This document shows positions 41,808 through 49,646 of a stretch of DNA of 64,000 nt, piece after piece; position 1 is the stretch's first letter, and each line of letters opens with the position of its first letter. A model generated the notes under the pieces. It saw only the letters and a program-made list of their open reading frames with translations, was not told the origin of the DNA and made no database searches. Position numbers and translations under genes: made by a program. This DNA comes from an uncultured Oscillospiraceae bacterium. Lineage in GTDB: Bacteria > Bacillota > Clostridia > Oscillospirales > Oscillospiraceae. Location of the stretch: contig CAKTOF010000001.1 of NCBI GenBank assembly GCA_934589675.1, positions 124,001 through 188,000 of the forward strand, read 5' to 3'.

Positions 41808-43112
41808 CTACCTCTCGCTCTTCTCCCGGTCGGATTCGAGCAGGGCGGTGACCTGCTCGGGCGTGGCGTGCTCGCGCAGCTCTAAGATGAGGTAGCTGCA
41901 CAGGATGTTGAGCGCGGCGCGCTCCTCCTCGTAGGGCAGCTCGAACAGCTCTGCGATGCGGCCGAGACGGTAGAGCAGCGTGTTGCGGTGGATGTTCAAA
42001 AGCGCGGCCGTCTGATCCTTGTTGTGCATGGTCATGCTGAAGGCGCGCATCGTCGCGTAATACTCCGTGCCGTGCGAGGCGTCATATTCGCGCATGGCCG
42101 TGACGGCCGGGTGGACGAACGTCTCGGGCTGCTCGTGCTCGAGCACGCTCAAGAAGATCGGCAGCGGCATGAGATCCATGAAAAACTGCTGCGTTCCAAG
42201 CTCAAGGCGCAGCGCCATCTGCGCGGTGAGCAGCGCCTGGCGGTAGTGCGGCCGCGTCTGCGTCAGGTCGTTAAAGCAGTTCGACACGCCCGAGACCATG
42301 TCGTGCTCGGTGAAATAGTCGAGGATCTTCCGGATGGAGCCCTCGGCTGCGGGCGTCAGATTGCCGTTGCGGCTGCGGCGGCGGACGCCGCCGACGAGCG
42401 TGACGATGCAGTTGTCATAGATGACGGCGATGATGTGGCGGTACATCTGGTGCAGCTGGCTGACGGCGTACTCGGCAAACGCGCGCTGCGACGCCTTCTG
42501 GCCGACGGGCGTGGCGATGACGGTGTACTCCGGCTCGATGGCCGCGCCAACGGCGTCGCGCGCAAGGCGCAGAAGATGCGGCGGCGAGACGGGGTCGATG
42601 AGATCCTGCAGCTTGGTCGTCAGCGACAGGTTCCAGCGCGACATGCCCTTCGTGCGGCTCTGGATCTTGATGCAGATCGCGTCGATGATGAGCCCGACGA
42701 TCTTGAAATCCTCCTCGCGCAGCGGGATGTCGCCGAGGAAGACCATGACGTGGCCCTGCACGCGCTCGTCCAGAACGACCTCGCCGAAAATGCGCGGGCA
42801 GGCCGCGCACGAGCCGGTGTCGGCGTAGAAAATGGAGTAAAACTCCTTCTTTCCGGAGAGGAATTCATCCATGATGGCCCAGATGCGCTCGTGGCGCATG
42901 TCCTTTTTCTCGACCATGTAGTCCCACGCCTCGTCGCCGATGGGCGTGCTCGGCACCATGGACACGACATGGAAATACTCGTCGGTGTAGAGCACCGGAC
43001 AGCCGAAAATGCGGTAGGCCGCCTGCATGATGCGGTCCGTTCCCGGCTCGCGCACCGCGTCGAAAATGGCGCGGTACGCCTCGAGCAGGCGCTGCTCGCT
43101 CTCTGGGCTCAT
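41808..43112 (-). CDS. CdaR/PucR-type transcriptional regulator
   Basis: 434 aa. The ATG at 43112 is preferred because GAGGTG lies 6 bases upstream; an in-frame ATG at 43136 lacks a site. The N-terminal half (FGCPVLYTDEYFHVVSM) is a GAF-like sensor, followed by a GGDEF-like middle region of the CdaR type. The C-terminal PucR helix-turn-helix reads HNKDQTAALLNIHRNTLLYRLGRIAELF. Such proteins activate catabolic genes for purines, sugar acids or amino acids. Nothing adjacent reveals the effector; the neighbours on both sides end at terminators. Confidence 0.9.
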   Translation of the reverse strand: MSPESEQRLLEAYRAIFDAVREPGTDRIMQAAYRIFGCPVLYTDEYFHVVSMVPSTPIGDEAWDYMVEKKDMRHERIWAIMDEFLSGKKEFYSIFYADTGSCAACPRIFGEVVLDERVQGHVMVFLGDIPLREEDFKIVGLIIDAICIKIQSRTKGMSRWNLSLTTKLQDLIDPVSPPHLLRLARDAVGAAIEPEYTVIATPVGQKASQRAFAEYAVSQLHQMYRHIIAVIYDNCIVTLVGGVRRRSRNGNLTPAAEGSIRKILDYFTEHDMVSGVSNCFNDLTQTRPHYRQALLTAQMALRLELGTQQFFMDLMPLPIFLSVLEHEQPETFVHPAVTAMREYDASHGTEYYATMRAFSMTMHNKDQTAALLNIHRNTLLYRLGRIAELFELPYEEERAALNILCSYLILELREHATPEQVTALLESDREKSER

Positions 43113-43288
43113 GGCGTTCACCTCGTTGATTTGCATAGTTTGCGGCGCATCTTTCGTGCCGTTTGACAAGAAATTGTGGTTTTTCTTTAGTATAATAGCA
43201 CAAAGCGGAAAGCACAAGCATTTTCTTCGCAAAGCGGAACGGCGGGAAAGGCACGCTTTCGGCCCCCATTGGTAAATTCCGAATAAAA

Positions 43289-43330
43289 GCAGGCAGCGCG
43301 CCGGGCGAACAGTCCCGGCGCGCTGCCTGC
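43289..43330 (-). terminator. Intrinsic terminator of the DUF362-ferredoxin gene
   Basis: A 17-bp stem (gcaggcagcgcgccggg and complement, 8-base loop) runs up to the stop codon of the gene; a short T-run follows on the minus strand. Confidence 0.8.
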
Positions 43331-43334
43331 TTCT

Positions 43335-44486
43335 TTATACGCCTTTTCGGTTTGCGATCCGCGCGAGCGGGGCGCGGCGGACGCGCATGGCGCCCTTCGG
43401 GCAGAACTCCTGACAGCAGAAGCAGCGGATGCAGGCGCTCCGGTCGATGACGGGCAGGCGGCCGCACATCTCGATGGCGCGCGCGGGGCAGATGCGGGCG
43501 CACTCGCCGCAGCCGACGCAGGATGCTTTGTCCGCCTGCGGCCGCGAGGCGAGCGCCGCGCGCAGAAAGCGCGAGACGACCTTGCCCATCGTGCCGCGGT
43601 ATTCGTTTTCAAACTGCGTCCCGCGCAGCGGGATGAGGCCGTAGTCCGGGATGAGAAAGCCGCCCAGCGGCTGCGAGCAGGCAAGCTCTTCCGCGCGCTC
43701 CGGGATGAGGCCGCGGCGGTGCGCGGCGGCGAGCGTCGGCACATCCTGCACGCCGAGGCCGATGAGCCTCGCGCACGCGAGGTCGAGCTTGTGCGGGCTG
43801 GCGCCTGCGAGCAGCGCGCCGATGTGGCGCGGCGTGCCCTGCGTCGGGCCGTTGCCCTCCATGCCCTCAACGGCGTCGCAGATGCAGATGCGCGGGCGGA
43901 AATACTCGTTCAGATCGACGATCATGTCCGCAAAGCGCTCGGCCGTCGGATAGCGGAAGTGATATTCCGGCTTCGTCGTGCCGGGGATGACGCCGAACAG
44001 GTTCTTCGCCGCGGCCGTCATGCCCATCATGCCGTGCGTTTTGAGCTTGCAGAAGTCGATGATGGCGTCACTCTCGTCGAGGTACGCCGTGTAGACGAAC
44101 TCGCGCGCCTCGACGGCGTCGGGGAAGCGGGCGGTCTTCTGCCCGAAGTTGTCGTTGAGGCGCGCGCCGTACTTTTCGCATTCGCGCAGGCCGCACGCCG
44201 AGTAGATCCGCCCGACGTAGGCGGCGTTATAGAGCCCGCCGGGGCTGTCGCCGATGACGACGGACGCGCCGCGCGCAGTCAGCATCTCGCTGAGCGCGCA
44301 AAGCAGCGCCGGGTGCGTCGTGACGGCCGCCTCCGGCCGCTTGGCCGAGACGAGGTTCGCCTTGATGGCCACGCGCATGCCCGGCGTGACCCAGCTCAGC
44401 CCGCCAAACGGCGCGAGCACCTCGCCCAGCGCCCGCCGCACCTCCTCAGGCGAATAGTCGCGGCAGGCCGCGATGGCGACGTCCAT
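43335..44486 (-). CDS. DUF362 protein fused to a 2x[4Fe-4S] ferredoxin domain
   Basis: 383 aa from the ATG at 44486, which follows AGGGGGAG. Residues 1-300 are DUF362 (VAIKANLVSAKRPEAAVTTHPALL, GDSPGG, DFCKLKTHGMMGMTAAAKNLFG). The C-terminus holds two ferredoxin motifs, CVGCGECARICP and CIRCFCCQEFCP, each followed by a Pro and so able to bind a 4Fe-4S cluster. The protein is probably an electron carrier or an iron-sulfur enzyme of unknown reaction. The smaller DUF362 gene at 11825 lacks the ferredoxin part. Confidence 0.9.
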   Translation of the reverse strand: MDVAIAACRDYSPEEVRRALGEVLAPFGGLSWVTPGMRVAIKANLVSAKRPEAAVTTHPALLCALSEMLTARGASVVIGDSPGGLYNAAYVGRIYSACGLRECEKYGARLNDNFGQKTARFPDAVEAREFVYTAYLDESDAIIDFCKLKTHGMMGMTAAAKNLFGVIPGTTKPEYHFRYPTAERFADMIVDLNEYFRPRICICDAVEGMEGNGPTQGTPRHIGALLAGASPHKLDLACARLIGLGVQDVPTLAAAHRRGLIPERAEELACSQPLGGFLIPDYGLIPLRGTQFENEYRGTMGKVVSRFLRAALASRPQADKASCVGCGECARICPARAIEMCGRLPVIDRSACIRCFCCQEFCPKGAMRVRRAPLARIANRKGV

Positions 44487-44581
44487 AGTTTTCTCCCCCT
44501 GCCCGGCCGTCCGGCCGCGTTTTTGTCCCAAGTATAGCAAGCTGCCCCGAAAAACACAAGATGCGCCCGCAAAAACGAACC

Positions 44582-44610
44582 AGCCCCTCACCGCATACCG
44601 GTGAGGGGCT
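44582..44610 (-). terminator. Hairpin ending the candidate RNA
   Basis: agcccctcacc / ggtgaggggct stem with a 7-base loop. On the minus strand it is followed by ggttcgttttt, a weak terminator tail. Confidence 0.55.
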
Positions 44611-44930
44611 AGTTCTGGATGATCGGGTCCATGGTTACGCTCACTTTCTTCAGTTTGTCCGGTGCTTCTTCGGCTGATCAGGCCGCCATATGGCCGGTTT
44701 GCCTTCGCGTGGTCTCTCGTCATTCTGCCGGCCGCCGGTATCCGTGCTTCGGATCTATTTCATACATCGGCCCGATGAACTGAACTTCGCTCTGGCAAGT
44801 TCCAAAGATTCCGCACAACGTCTTTTCTCTCAATCGGCTGATGCTGCGGGCGCGCCGCGCATCATGTCGGGACTGTACTTTGGACTCACCCCTTTCCGAA
44901 GAGATTGGATCGCGATCTCTCTTTGTGTCT

Positions 44931-44960
44931 ATAATATACAACGAGGGTACGGTTTTGTAA
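44931..44960 (-). promoter_or_regulatory. Promoter-like pair facing the gene-poor stretch
   Basis: On the minus strand TTACAA is followed by a 16-base spacer and TATATT (or 18 and TATTAT). Confidence 0.45.
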
Positions 44961-45070
44961 ATTGGCATTGTGTAAAATAAACAAGTTTCAATTTTGTACA
45001 CGTTGCTCATACCTGCCGATCTGCACAATTTATCAGCAACGGATTTGTAGGAAATGTGGGCGGCCGCCCC

Positions 45071-45100
45071 TTGTGCCGCGCCGCGCCGCTCTGGTAAAAT
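45071..45100 (+). promoter_or_regulatory. Candidate promoter of the MaoC-like gene
   Basis: TTGTGC, an 18-base spacer and TAAAAT, about 40 bases before the ATG at 45141. Confidence 0.5.
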
Positions 45101-45140
45101 AGAAGATAGCATTTGAATGCAAACAGAGAGGAGCTGTCCC

Positions 45141-46550
45141 ATGAGCGATTTTATCACCCGCTATCCCAACCAGTTTGACGAGCGCGAAAAGCCGTATTAT
45201 GACCAGTACGCCGCCGCGTGCCGTGCCGTGAACGAGCGCGGCCCCATCGACGTCCGCGCCCTCGTATCCGGCACGCTGCCGGAGGGCACGCCGGGCGTCG
45301 GCCCCGTCATCCACCTGACGGACGAGCTCGTCGCGTACTTCAACAGCAAGTATAACCCCTTCGACCCGCTCTACAACGACGCCGCTTACGCCAAGGCCGC
45401 CGGCTTTGACGGCGTCCCGGCCATTATGACCATCGCCGCCTACGACGACGCCTACCTCATGCCCATCCCGCACGAGGCGCGCGACGTCATGCTCGTCGCC
45501 GGCCTCAACCACTCCGTGACGAGCCACCGGCCCATCTACGCCGGCGATACGCTCTACCTCGTCGTGAACGAGCGCCGCTGGAAGGACATCACGCCCGAGT
45601 CCGGCAGCGACTACCGCACCATCGCCATGACGTACAGCGGCGAGATCTACAACCAGCGCGGCGAGCTGACAAACTCCGTCGTCTTCCGCGTGCGTGAGAA
45701 CCTCAAAACATACAAGCCGGAGTGCAGGCCCGCCGAGTTCGCCCCGTGGGAGGGCCCGGCCTGGGGCCGCCGCGAAGATCATAAATACACGGACGAGGAC
45801 TGGCAGAAGATCTGCGAGATCTGGGAAAAAGAGTCCATCCGCGGCGATACGCCGCTGTACTACGAGGACGTGAGCGTCGGCGACGAGCCGGCCTGGACGC
45901 TCGACGGGCCGATCGACGACACGGTCGAGCCCATCCCGTTCTGGGGCTGCGGCCTCGGCGGCAGCCGGACGCTCAAGCGCGAGATCCTCGACCCGGCCGT
46001 GCGCGCGAACATGAAGCGCAACCCGTATGACGGCATCTACCGTCTGGAAAAGCGCTCGATGAGCTACCCGGCCTGGCCGGACAGCGTCCGGCTGTGGGAC
46101 AAGGCGTTCCAGCCGCACAACCCGCTCGAGTACACGTCGTTTGCCGAAAATGATGACCCCATGTGCGTCCCGCCCGAGCGCGCGATGCTCATCAACTACG
46201 TCTCGCGCGACTTTGCCATCCGCCACTTCACGAACTGGATGGGCGACCATGGCTTCCTCAAGAACATCAGCTGGGGCATCATGCCGAACGAGACGATGCA
46301 CCACTACGGCTACGACCTGCCGCCGCAGGAGGACGCCGTCGACTTCCTCGAGATGTTCCCCGACAAGCACGGCAAGTGCCTGCATCACCCGATGGAGCGC
46401 GACGTGCTCATCGTCAAGTCCCGCGTGTACGAAAAGCACATCGTAGACGGCGAGCCGCTCGTCGAATTCGGCTGGTGGGTCGAGGACATCCTCGGCAACA
46501 TGATGGAAGAGGGCCGCGCGACCGTGCGCCTCCCTCTCCGCGAGAAATAA
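45141..46550 (+). CDS. Double-hotdog MaoC-like hydratase/dehydratase-type protein
   Basis: 469 aa. The start at 45141 follows GAGAGGAG. The N-terminal half contains the MaoC-like hot-dog signature (AIMTIAAYDDAYLMPIP, then GLNHSVTSHRPIYAGDTLYLVVNERR at about 121-146). The C-terminal half carries a second hot-dog-like region with NYVSRDFAIRHFTNWMGDHGFLKN. Such double-hotdog proteins hydrate or dehydrate acyl or cyclic substrates, often as CoA thioesters, but the residues around the first motif differ from R-specific enoyl-CoA hydratases. The phloretin-hydrolase-like gene follows 166 bp downstream, after a terminator. Function is inferred from fold only. Confidence 0.75.
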   Translation: MSDFITRYPNQFDEREKPYYDQYAAACRAVNERGPIDVRALVSGTLPEGTPGVGPVIHLTDELVAYFNSKYNPFDPLYNDAAYAKAAGFDGVPAIMTIAAYDDAYLMPIPHEARDVMLVAGLNHSVTSHRPIYAGDTLYLVVNERRWKDITPESGSDYRTIAMTYSGEIYNQRGELTNSVVFRVRENLKTYKPECRPAEFAPWEGPAWGRREDHKYTDEDWQKICEIWEKESIRGDTPLYYEDVSVGDEPAWTLDGPIDDTVEPIPFWGCGLGGSRTLKREILDPAVRANMKRNPYDGIYRLEKRSMSYPAWPDSVRLWDKAFQPHNPLEYTSFAENDDPMCVPPERAMLINYVSRDFAIRHFTNWMGDHGFLKNISWGIMPNETMHHYGYDLPPQEDAVDFLEMFPDKHGKCLHHPMERDVLIVKSRVYEKHIVDGEPLVEFGWWVEDILGNMMEEGRATVRLPLREK

Positions 46551-46558
46551 GGCCACAG

Positions 46559-46590
46559 GCTCCGCGCCGGCACAGGCGCGGAGCCTTTTT
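46559..46590 (+). terminator. Intrinsic terminator after the MaoC-like gene
   Basis: ggctccgcgcc / ggcgcggagcc stem followed by five T. Confidence 0.88.
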
Positions 46591-46716
46591 CGGCCGAAAA
46601 GGCGCGGTTTTGCGGGTACGGGCGCGAAAATCACAGCCGATTCGGCCATTTGACGCTTTACATTTCAGCAGGCATAGATTAGCATGGTAAGCAAGACACG
46701 CACAGGAGGAATCAGC

Positions 46717-47499
46717 ATGGTCGCACTTACACCGGAGGCAAAGACGCTTCCCTACGTCAAATATTTCTATCAGGATCTGGCGCCCATCGCGCCGGAAAAG
46801 CTCGCCATCTGGCAGGGGCCGATGGCAGACCCGGCGCTTGCCACGCCGCTTGAAGGCCGCAACGACTTTCTGCGCGGCAATGTGAAGCTCGAGGTCGGCT
46901 TCACCGTCGCGCCGAACGGGACGGGCTTTGTCGCCAACCGCACGTTTATGCCCGGCGTCACGCCGGAGATGTTCTACTGGTGGTTCGCCTGGCACTGCGT
47001 CGGCCCGGATCTGCGCTATCAGCTCTGGGACCACGACGACCACTATCAGGCCCGCGCCATGGACCCGGACTATGTGCTCGACCCGGCCGTCCCGCTCGAG
47101 CAGAAGACCTGGGGCGTCACGCATGACATCATCGAGGACATCGGCCTCGGCGTCGACCCGCTCAGGCTCACGTTTTTCAAGCCGTCCGACCTCGGCTACG
47201 ACATGATCCTGATCGGCACGGACGCGTGCGCGGGGCTCGTCTGCGCCGTCGGCGTGAGCGGCTCGCCGGCCGTCATGACGCACAAGGTCGTCCCCGGCGA
47301 GGGCGGCGTCACGCTCTGCTCGCACTTCTGGATGGGCTATGGCCTCGGCGAGGACGGGCAGCTTATCAAGGTCGTCCCCGACGGCGCCTCCGTCCCCGAG
47401 GCATTCCCGCGCGCCCTGTTCGGCCACTGCATCAAGGAGTTTACGAATCTCGCCGCGATTTTGCCGAGGATCTACGCGGAGGAAAAGGACAACTGGTGA
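46717..47499 (+). CDS. DAPG/phloretin hydrolase family (PhlG-type) C-C hydrolase
   Basis: 260 aa. The start at 46717 follows AGGAGGA. The PhlG/Phy family signature is visible: FMPGVTPEMFYWWFAWHCVGPDLRYQLWDHDDHYQA, then GVTHDIIEDIGLG, CSHFWMGYG and HCIKEFTNLAAILP. Candidate zinc ligands are H109, E140 and the H237-x3-E241 pair; the 31-residue and 4-residue spacings agree with my memory of the PhlG structure. These enzymes cleave the C-C bond of acylated phloroglucinols, or of phloretin in gut flavonoid breakdown. A substrate with a beta-diketone-like group is therefore likely, but unproven here. A terminator follows. Confidence 0.88.
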   Translation: MVALTPEAKTLPYVKYFYQDLAPIAPEKLAIWQGPMADPALATPLEGRNDFLRGNVKLEVGFTVAPNGTGFVANRTFMPGVTPEMFYWWFAWHCVGPDLRYQLWDHDDHYQARAMDPDYVLDPAVPLEQKTWGVTHDIIEDIGLGVDPLRLTFFKPSDLGYDMILIGTDACAGLVCAVGVSGSPAVMTHKVVPGEGGVTLCSHFWMGYGLGEDGQLIKVVPDGASVPEAFPRALFGHCIKEFTNLAAILPRIYAEEKDNW

Positions 47500-47507
47500 A
47501 GAAAGAG

Positions 47508-47539
47508 ACCGCGCGCCGCTCGGGCGCGCGGTTTTTTTG
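47508..47539 (+). terminator. Intrinsic terminator after the PhlG-type gene
   Basis: accgcgcgcc / ggcgcgcggt stem followed by seven T. The next 150 bases, to about 47690, contain no gene or clear signal. Confidence 0.9.
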
Positions 47540-47691
47540 CATGTGGCTGGAGAAGAGAAGCCCGCGCCCATCCCAAAGGCCGCAGGGCGGGATGACCCCA
47601 TCCCGCCGTATGTGCGCACCGATTGCGGCGCGCAGTAAAATAGAATGTCATTCTGTTTTGGCGCTGGCTTCCAATTGGCCTCACCGACAAT

Positions 47692-47730
47692 CAAAATAGC
47701 ACACGCCGGGTCTTGCGACCCGGCGTGTGC
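47692..47730 (-). terminator. Intrinsic terminator of the Nudix/thioesterase pair
   Basis: gcacacgccgggt / acccggcgtgtgc stem; on the minus strand it is followed by ctattttg. Confidence 0.75.
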
Positions 47731-47741
47731 TGCATTCTGGT

Positions 47742-48143
47742 TCATCGGGCGGCCATCCGCGACAGCTCCACCGTCCCGTCGGCGAGGAGCTCCCCATCCT
47801 CGCTGCGGATGTCGATGTGGACAAACAGCGCGCGGCGGCCGCGGCGGAGCGTCGTGCCGGTGGCGAGGATCGTGCCGGAGGCGACGTTGCTGAGGAAGCT
47901 GATGTGGCCGCTCTGCGTGACATAGTCCGTGCCGTCGGCGCGGGCGGTGACGCCGGCGACGCAGTCGGCCAGCGCGTAGAGAAGGCCGCCGTGGACCGTG
48001 CCGTGCAGATTGCGCGACTCCGGACGGATCTCAAGGCGCACCGTGCTTTTTTCCGGCCCGGCCTCGATGAGCTCAATGTGGTTGTAGGCCATAAACGGGT
48101 TATTATTCGCATAGCCCTCAAAATCATGGACGTTGATCTCCAT
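47742..48143 (-). CDS. PaaI-like hot-dog thioesterase
   Basis: 133 aa, the size of PaaI/YdiI-type enzymes. The active-site region NLHGTVHGGLLYALADCVAGV is the family signature, and the remaining strands (GHISFLSNVASGTILATGTTLRRGRRALFVHIDI) fit a single hot-dog. Such proteins hydrolyse acyl-CoA thioesters, often aryl- or phenylacetyl-CoA. Its ATG overlaps the stop of the Nudix gene, so the pair is co-translated. Confidence 0.92.
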   Translation of the reverse strand: MEINVHDFEGYANNNPFMAYNHIELIEAGPEKSTVRLEIRPESRNLHGTVHGGLLYALADCVAGVTARADGTDYVTQSGHISFLSNVASGTILATGTTLRRGRRALFVHIDIRSEDGELLADGTVELSRMAAR

Positions 48144-48703
48144 TATTTTATCTCCCCTTTTGCAAGCTGCGGCATCAGCATCCGCAGCTCCTCTTCATAG
48201 ACGCAGTTTGCCGGCTCGCCGCTGCGCGCCATGGCAAGGCACGCATCAAGGTCCATCCAGCGCACCGATTCGACCTCGGTTGCCTGCAAATTCAGCGCAT
48301 CCGGCTCCACGTCGCGCCAGAGCAGAAAAACGCGGCTGACCTGATCGTCGCAGAACGGCCTTCCGTGGAAGCTCGCCTGAAGCTGAAAGCTCCGCAGGCC
48401 GCAGTCGAGAAGCTCGTCCGGCCGCGCCGTGAGGCCGAGCTCCTCTTTCAATTCGCGCAGCGCGGACGGGACATCGTCCTGCCCCGCCGGGATGTGGCCG
48501 GCGCTTGAAATATCATAGCAGCCGGGGTGCGAATCCTTGTTCCGGCTTCGCTTCTGCAATAAAAGCTCCGCTTTTCCATCCCGCATCCGTGCGAGCCAGA
48601 CGTGCGCCGTCCGGTGGCGGATGCCGAGCCGGTGCGCGGTCTCGCGGTCGACCGTTTTCCCGGTCGGGACGCCGTTTTCGTCGACGATGTCGAGAAGCTC
48701 CAT
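48143..48703 (-). CDS. Nudix hydrolase (YfcD/isopentenyl-isomerase-like branch)
   Basis: 186 aa. The Nudix box reads G-HIPAG-Q-DDVPSAL-RELKEELGL: the metal-binding REXXEE part is intact, while the earlier Glu of the G-x5-E pattern is Gln, a change seen in the IPP-isomerase-like branch. The N-terminal ELLDIVDENGVPTGKTVDRETAHRLGIRHRTAHVWL is typical of that branch. Likely a phosphohydrolase on a nucleotide-like or prenyl-like diphosphate; the true substrate is open. Coupled to the thioesterase gene downstream. Confidence 0.9.
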   Translation of the reverse strand: MELLDIVDENGVPTGKTVDRETAHRLGIRHRTAHVWLARMRDGKAELLLQKRSRNKDSHPGCYDISSAGHIPAGQDDVPSALRELKEELGLTARPDELLDCGLRSFQLQASFHGRPFCDDQVSRVFLLWRDVEPDALNLQATEVESVRWMDLDACLAMARSGEPANCVYEEELRMLMPQLAKGEIK

Positions 48704-48758
48704 GCCGTCTCCCCTTCTTTCCGGCCTATTATACCCGCAGGACTTTCCCTTGTAAAGT

Positions 48759-48794
48759 GCCAGAACGCCGCCCTCCGAGAGGCGGCGTTCCGGC
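48759..48794 (-). terminator. Hairpin ending the Opp-SnoaL operon
   Basis: A 14-bp stem with one mismatch, 45 bases after the stop of the last SnoaL-like gene. The T-tail on the minus strand is short, so it may be a leaky terminator. Confidence 0.55.
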
Positions 48795-48838
48795 TTGGGT
48801 GTATGAAAGAAGAAACTCAGGGCAGGGTCTGCGCTGAC

Positions 48839-49606
48839 TTATTTGCGCTCGCGGCGCGGGGGCGGAGCGGGCGGGAGCGGGACGCCGACAGGCGGCGTCA
48901 TCATGTCGCCGAAGAACGAGCGCTCGAGGTCAGAATACGTCGCGTAATCCTTCGGGGGATCGGGCTGGTCGGCCGGGTAGGCCATGCTCGGAGCCATGTA
49001 CCACGGCGTATCCGTGCAGGGGCCCTGCGTGGGCGGGAACTCGGCAAGATCCATCGGGCCGGACTCGTCTGTGCACTCCGTCCAGCTCGTGCCCATCGGC
49101 GTCTTGAAGAACGGGTAGATGCGCATGCGCCAGATCTTCCAGCCGTCGTCCTCTTTGATAAAGTCCGCGCCGTACTTGCTCCACGCCCAGATGGCGCTGC
49201 CGCCGGGCAGGCCGTCCGGGCGCATGCCCATGCCGCCCTCGATGCCGGGCGACCACCACGCGCCGCGCGCCGTCTTTCCGTCCTCGGCCACGACGATGAC
49301 CGGCGTGTTGAGGTGGTGGATGAAGTAGGCCGACGGGACCTTGTCCTCGCCGCCGAAGTCCGCGCGGTCCTGATGGTGGGCGAGGTAGCAGTGGCAGACG
49401 CCCTCGTAGCCGTAGTATTTGCCCCACGGCATCTCAAGGATGTCGTCGTCACGCTTGGCCCAGAACTTCACGTAGTCCCTGTGGCGGAACATGGCGTGAT
49501 AATTGACATAGCGGCTCATGATGTTCGAGCAGGCGTTGACCGCCTCGACGCGGTCGAGCTTTTTCTGCACCAGCTCGATCTGCGATAAAATCTCTTCGTT
49601 GGTCAT
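48839..49606 (-). CDS. SnoaL/NTF2-like protein (B1), keeps the HHLNTPVIVV motif
   Basis: 255 aa; AGGAGG lies before the ATG. Features are RYVNYHAMFRHRDYVKFWAKRDDDILEMPWGKYYGYEGVCHCYL, then HHLNTPVIVVAEDGKTARGAWWSPG and WAWSKYGADFIKEDDGWKIWRMRIYPFFKTP. The His before TP is where BaiE-type dehydratases have a catalytic His, judged from memory. It is followed by a Pro-rich tail. The gene is last in the Opp-type operon and about 70 % identical to B2 by eye, so they are tandem duplicates, perhaps subunits of one hetero-oligomer acting on the imported ligand. Confidence 0.85.
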   Translation of the reverse strand: MTNEEILSQIELVQKKLDRVEAVNACSNIMSRYVNYHAMFRHRDYVKFWAKRDDDILEMPWGKYYGYEGVCHCYLAHHQDRADFGGEDKVPSAYFIHHLNTPVIVVAEDGKTARGAWWSPGIEGGMGMRPDGLPGGSAIWAWSKYGADFIKEDDGWKIWRMRIYPFFKTPMGTSWTECTDESGPMDLAEFPPTQGPCTDTPWYMAPSMAYPADQPDPPKDYATYSDLERSFFGDMMTPPVGVPLPPAPPPRRERK

Positions 49607-49646
49607 TGCGATTTCCTCCTTTTCGGTATGATGGGCCGGGCGCGGA

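Larger units (their letters stand above)
44487..45140. other. 654-bp gene-poor stretch of lower GC, possible non-coding RNA
   Basis: No convincing protein gene is present. Reading the minus strand, a promoter-like pair at 44931-44960 is followed by about 320 bases of mixed composition with several tiny frames, such as a 15-codon one at 44764-44720 and a 7-codon one (MDPIIQN) at 44632. It ends in the hairpin at 44582-44610 and a T-rich tail. A stem (agagat ... atctct) lies near the 5' end. The composition is much nearer 50 % GC than the neighbours. It does not match RNase P, tmRNA, 6S or SRP RNA as I know them. Confidence 0.4.

Noticed and set aside
43163..43196. Promoter TTGACA ... TATAAT on the plus strand upstream of the CdaR-type gene
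   Set aside because: The spacer is 22 bases and no plus-strand gene follows.
44720..45157. A 145-codon minus-strand frame
   Set aside because: Odd composition, starts inside the leader of the MaoC-like gene, and lacks a ribosome site; better kept as part of the gene-poor stretch.
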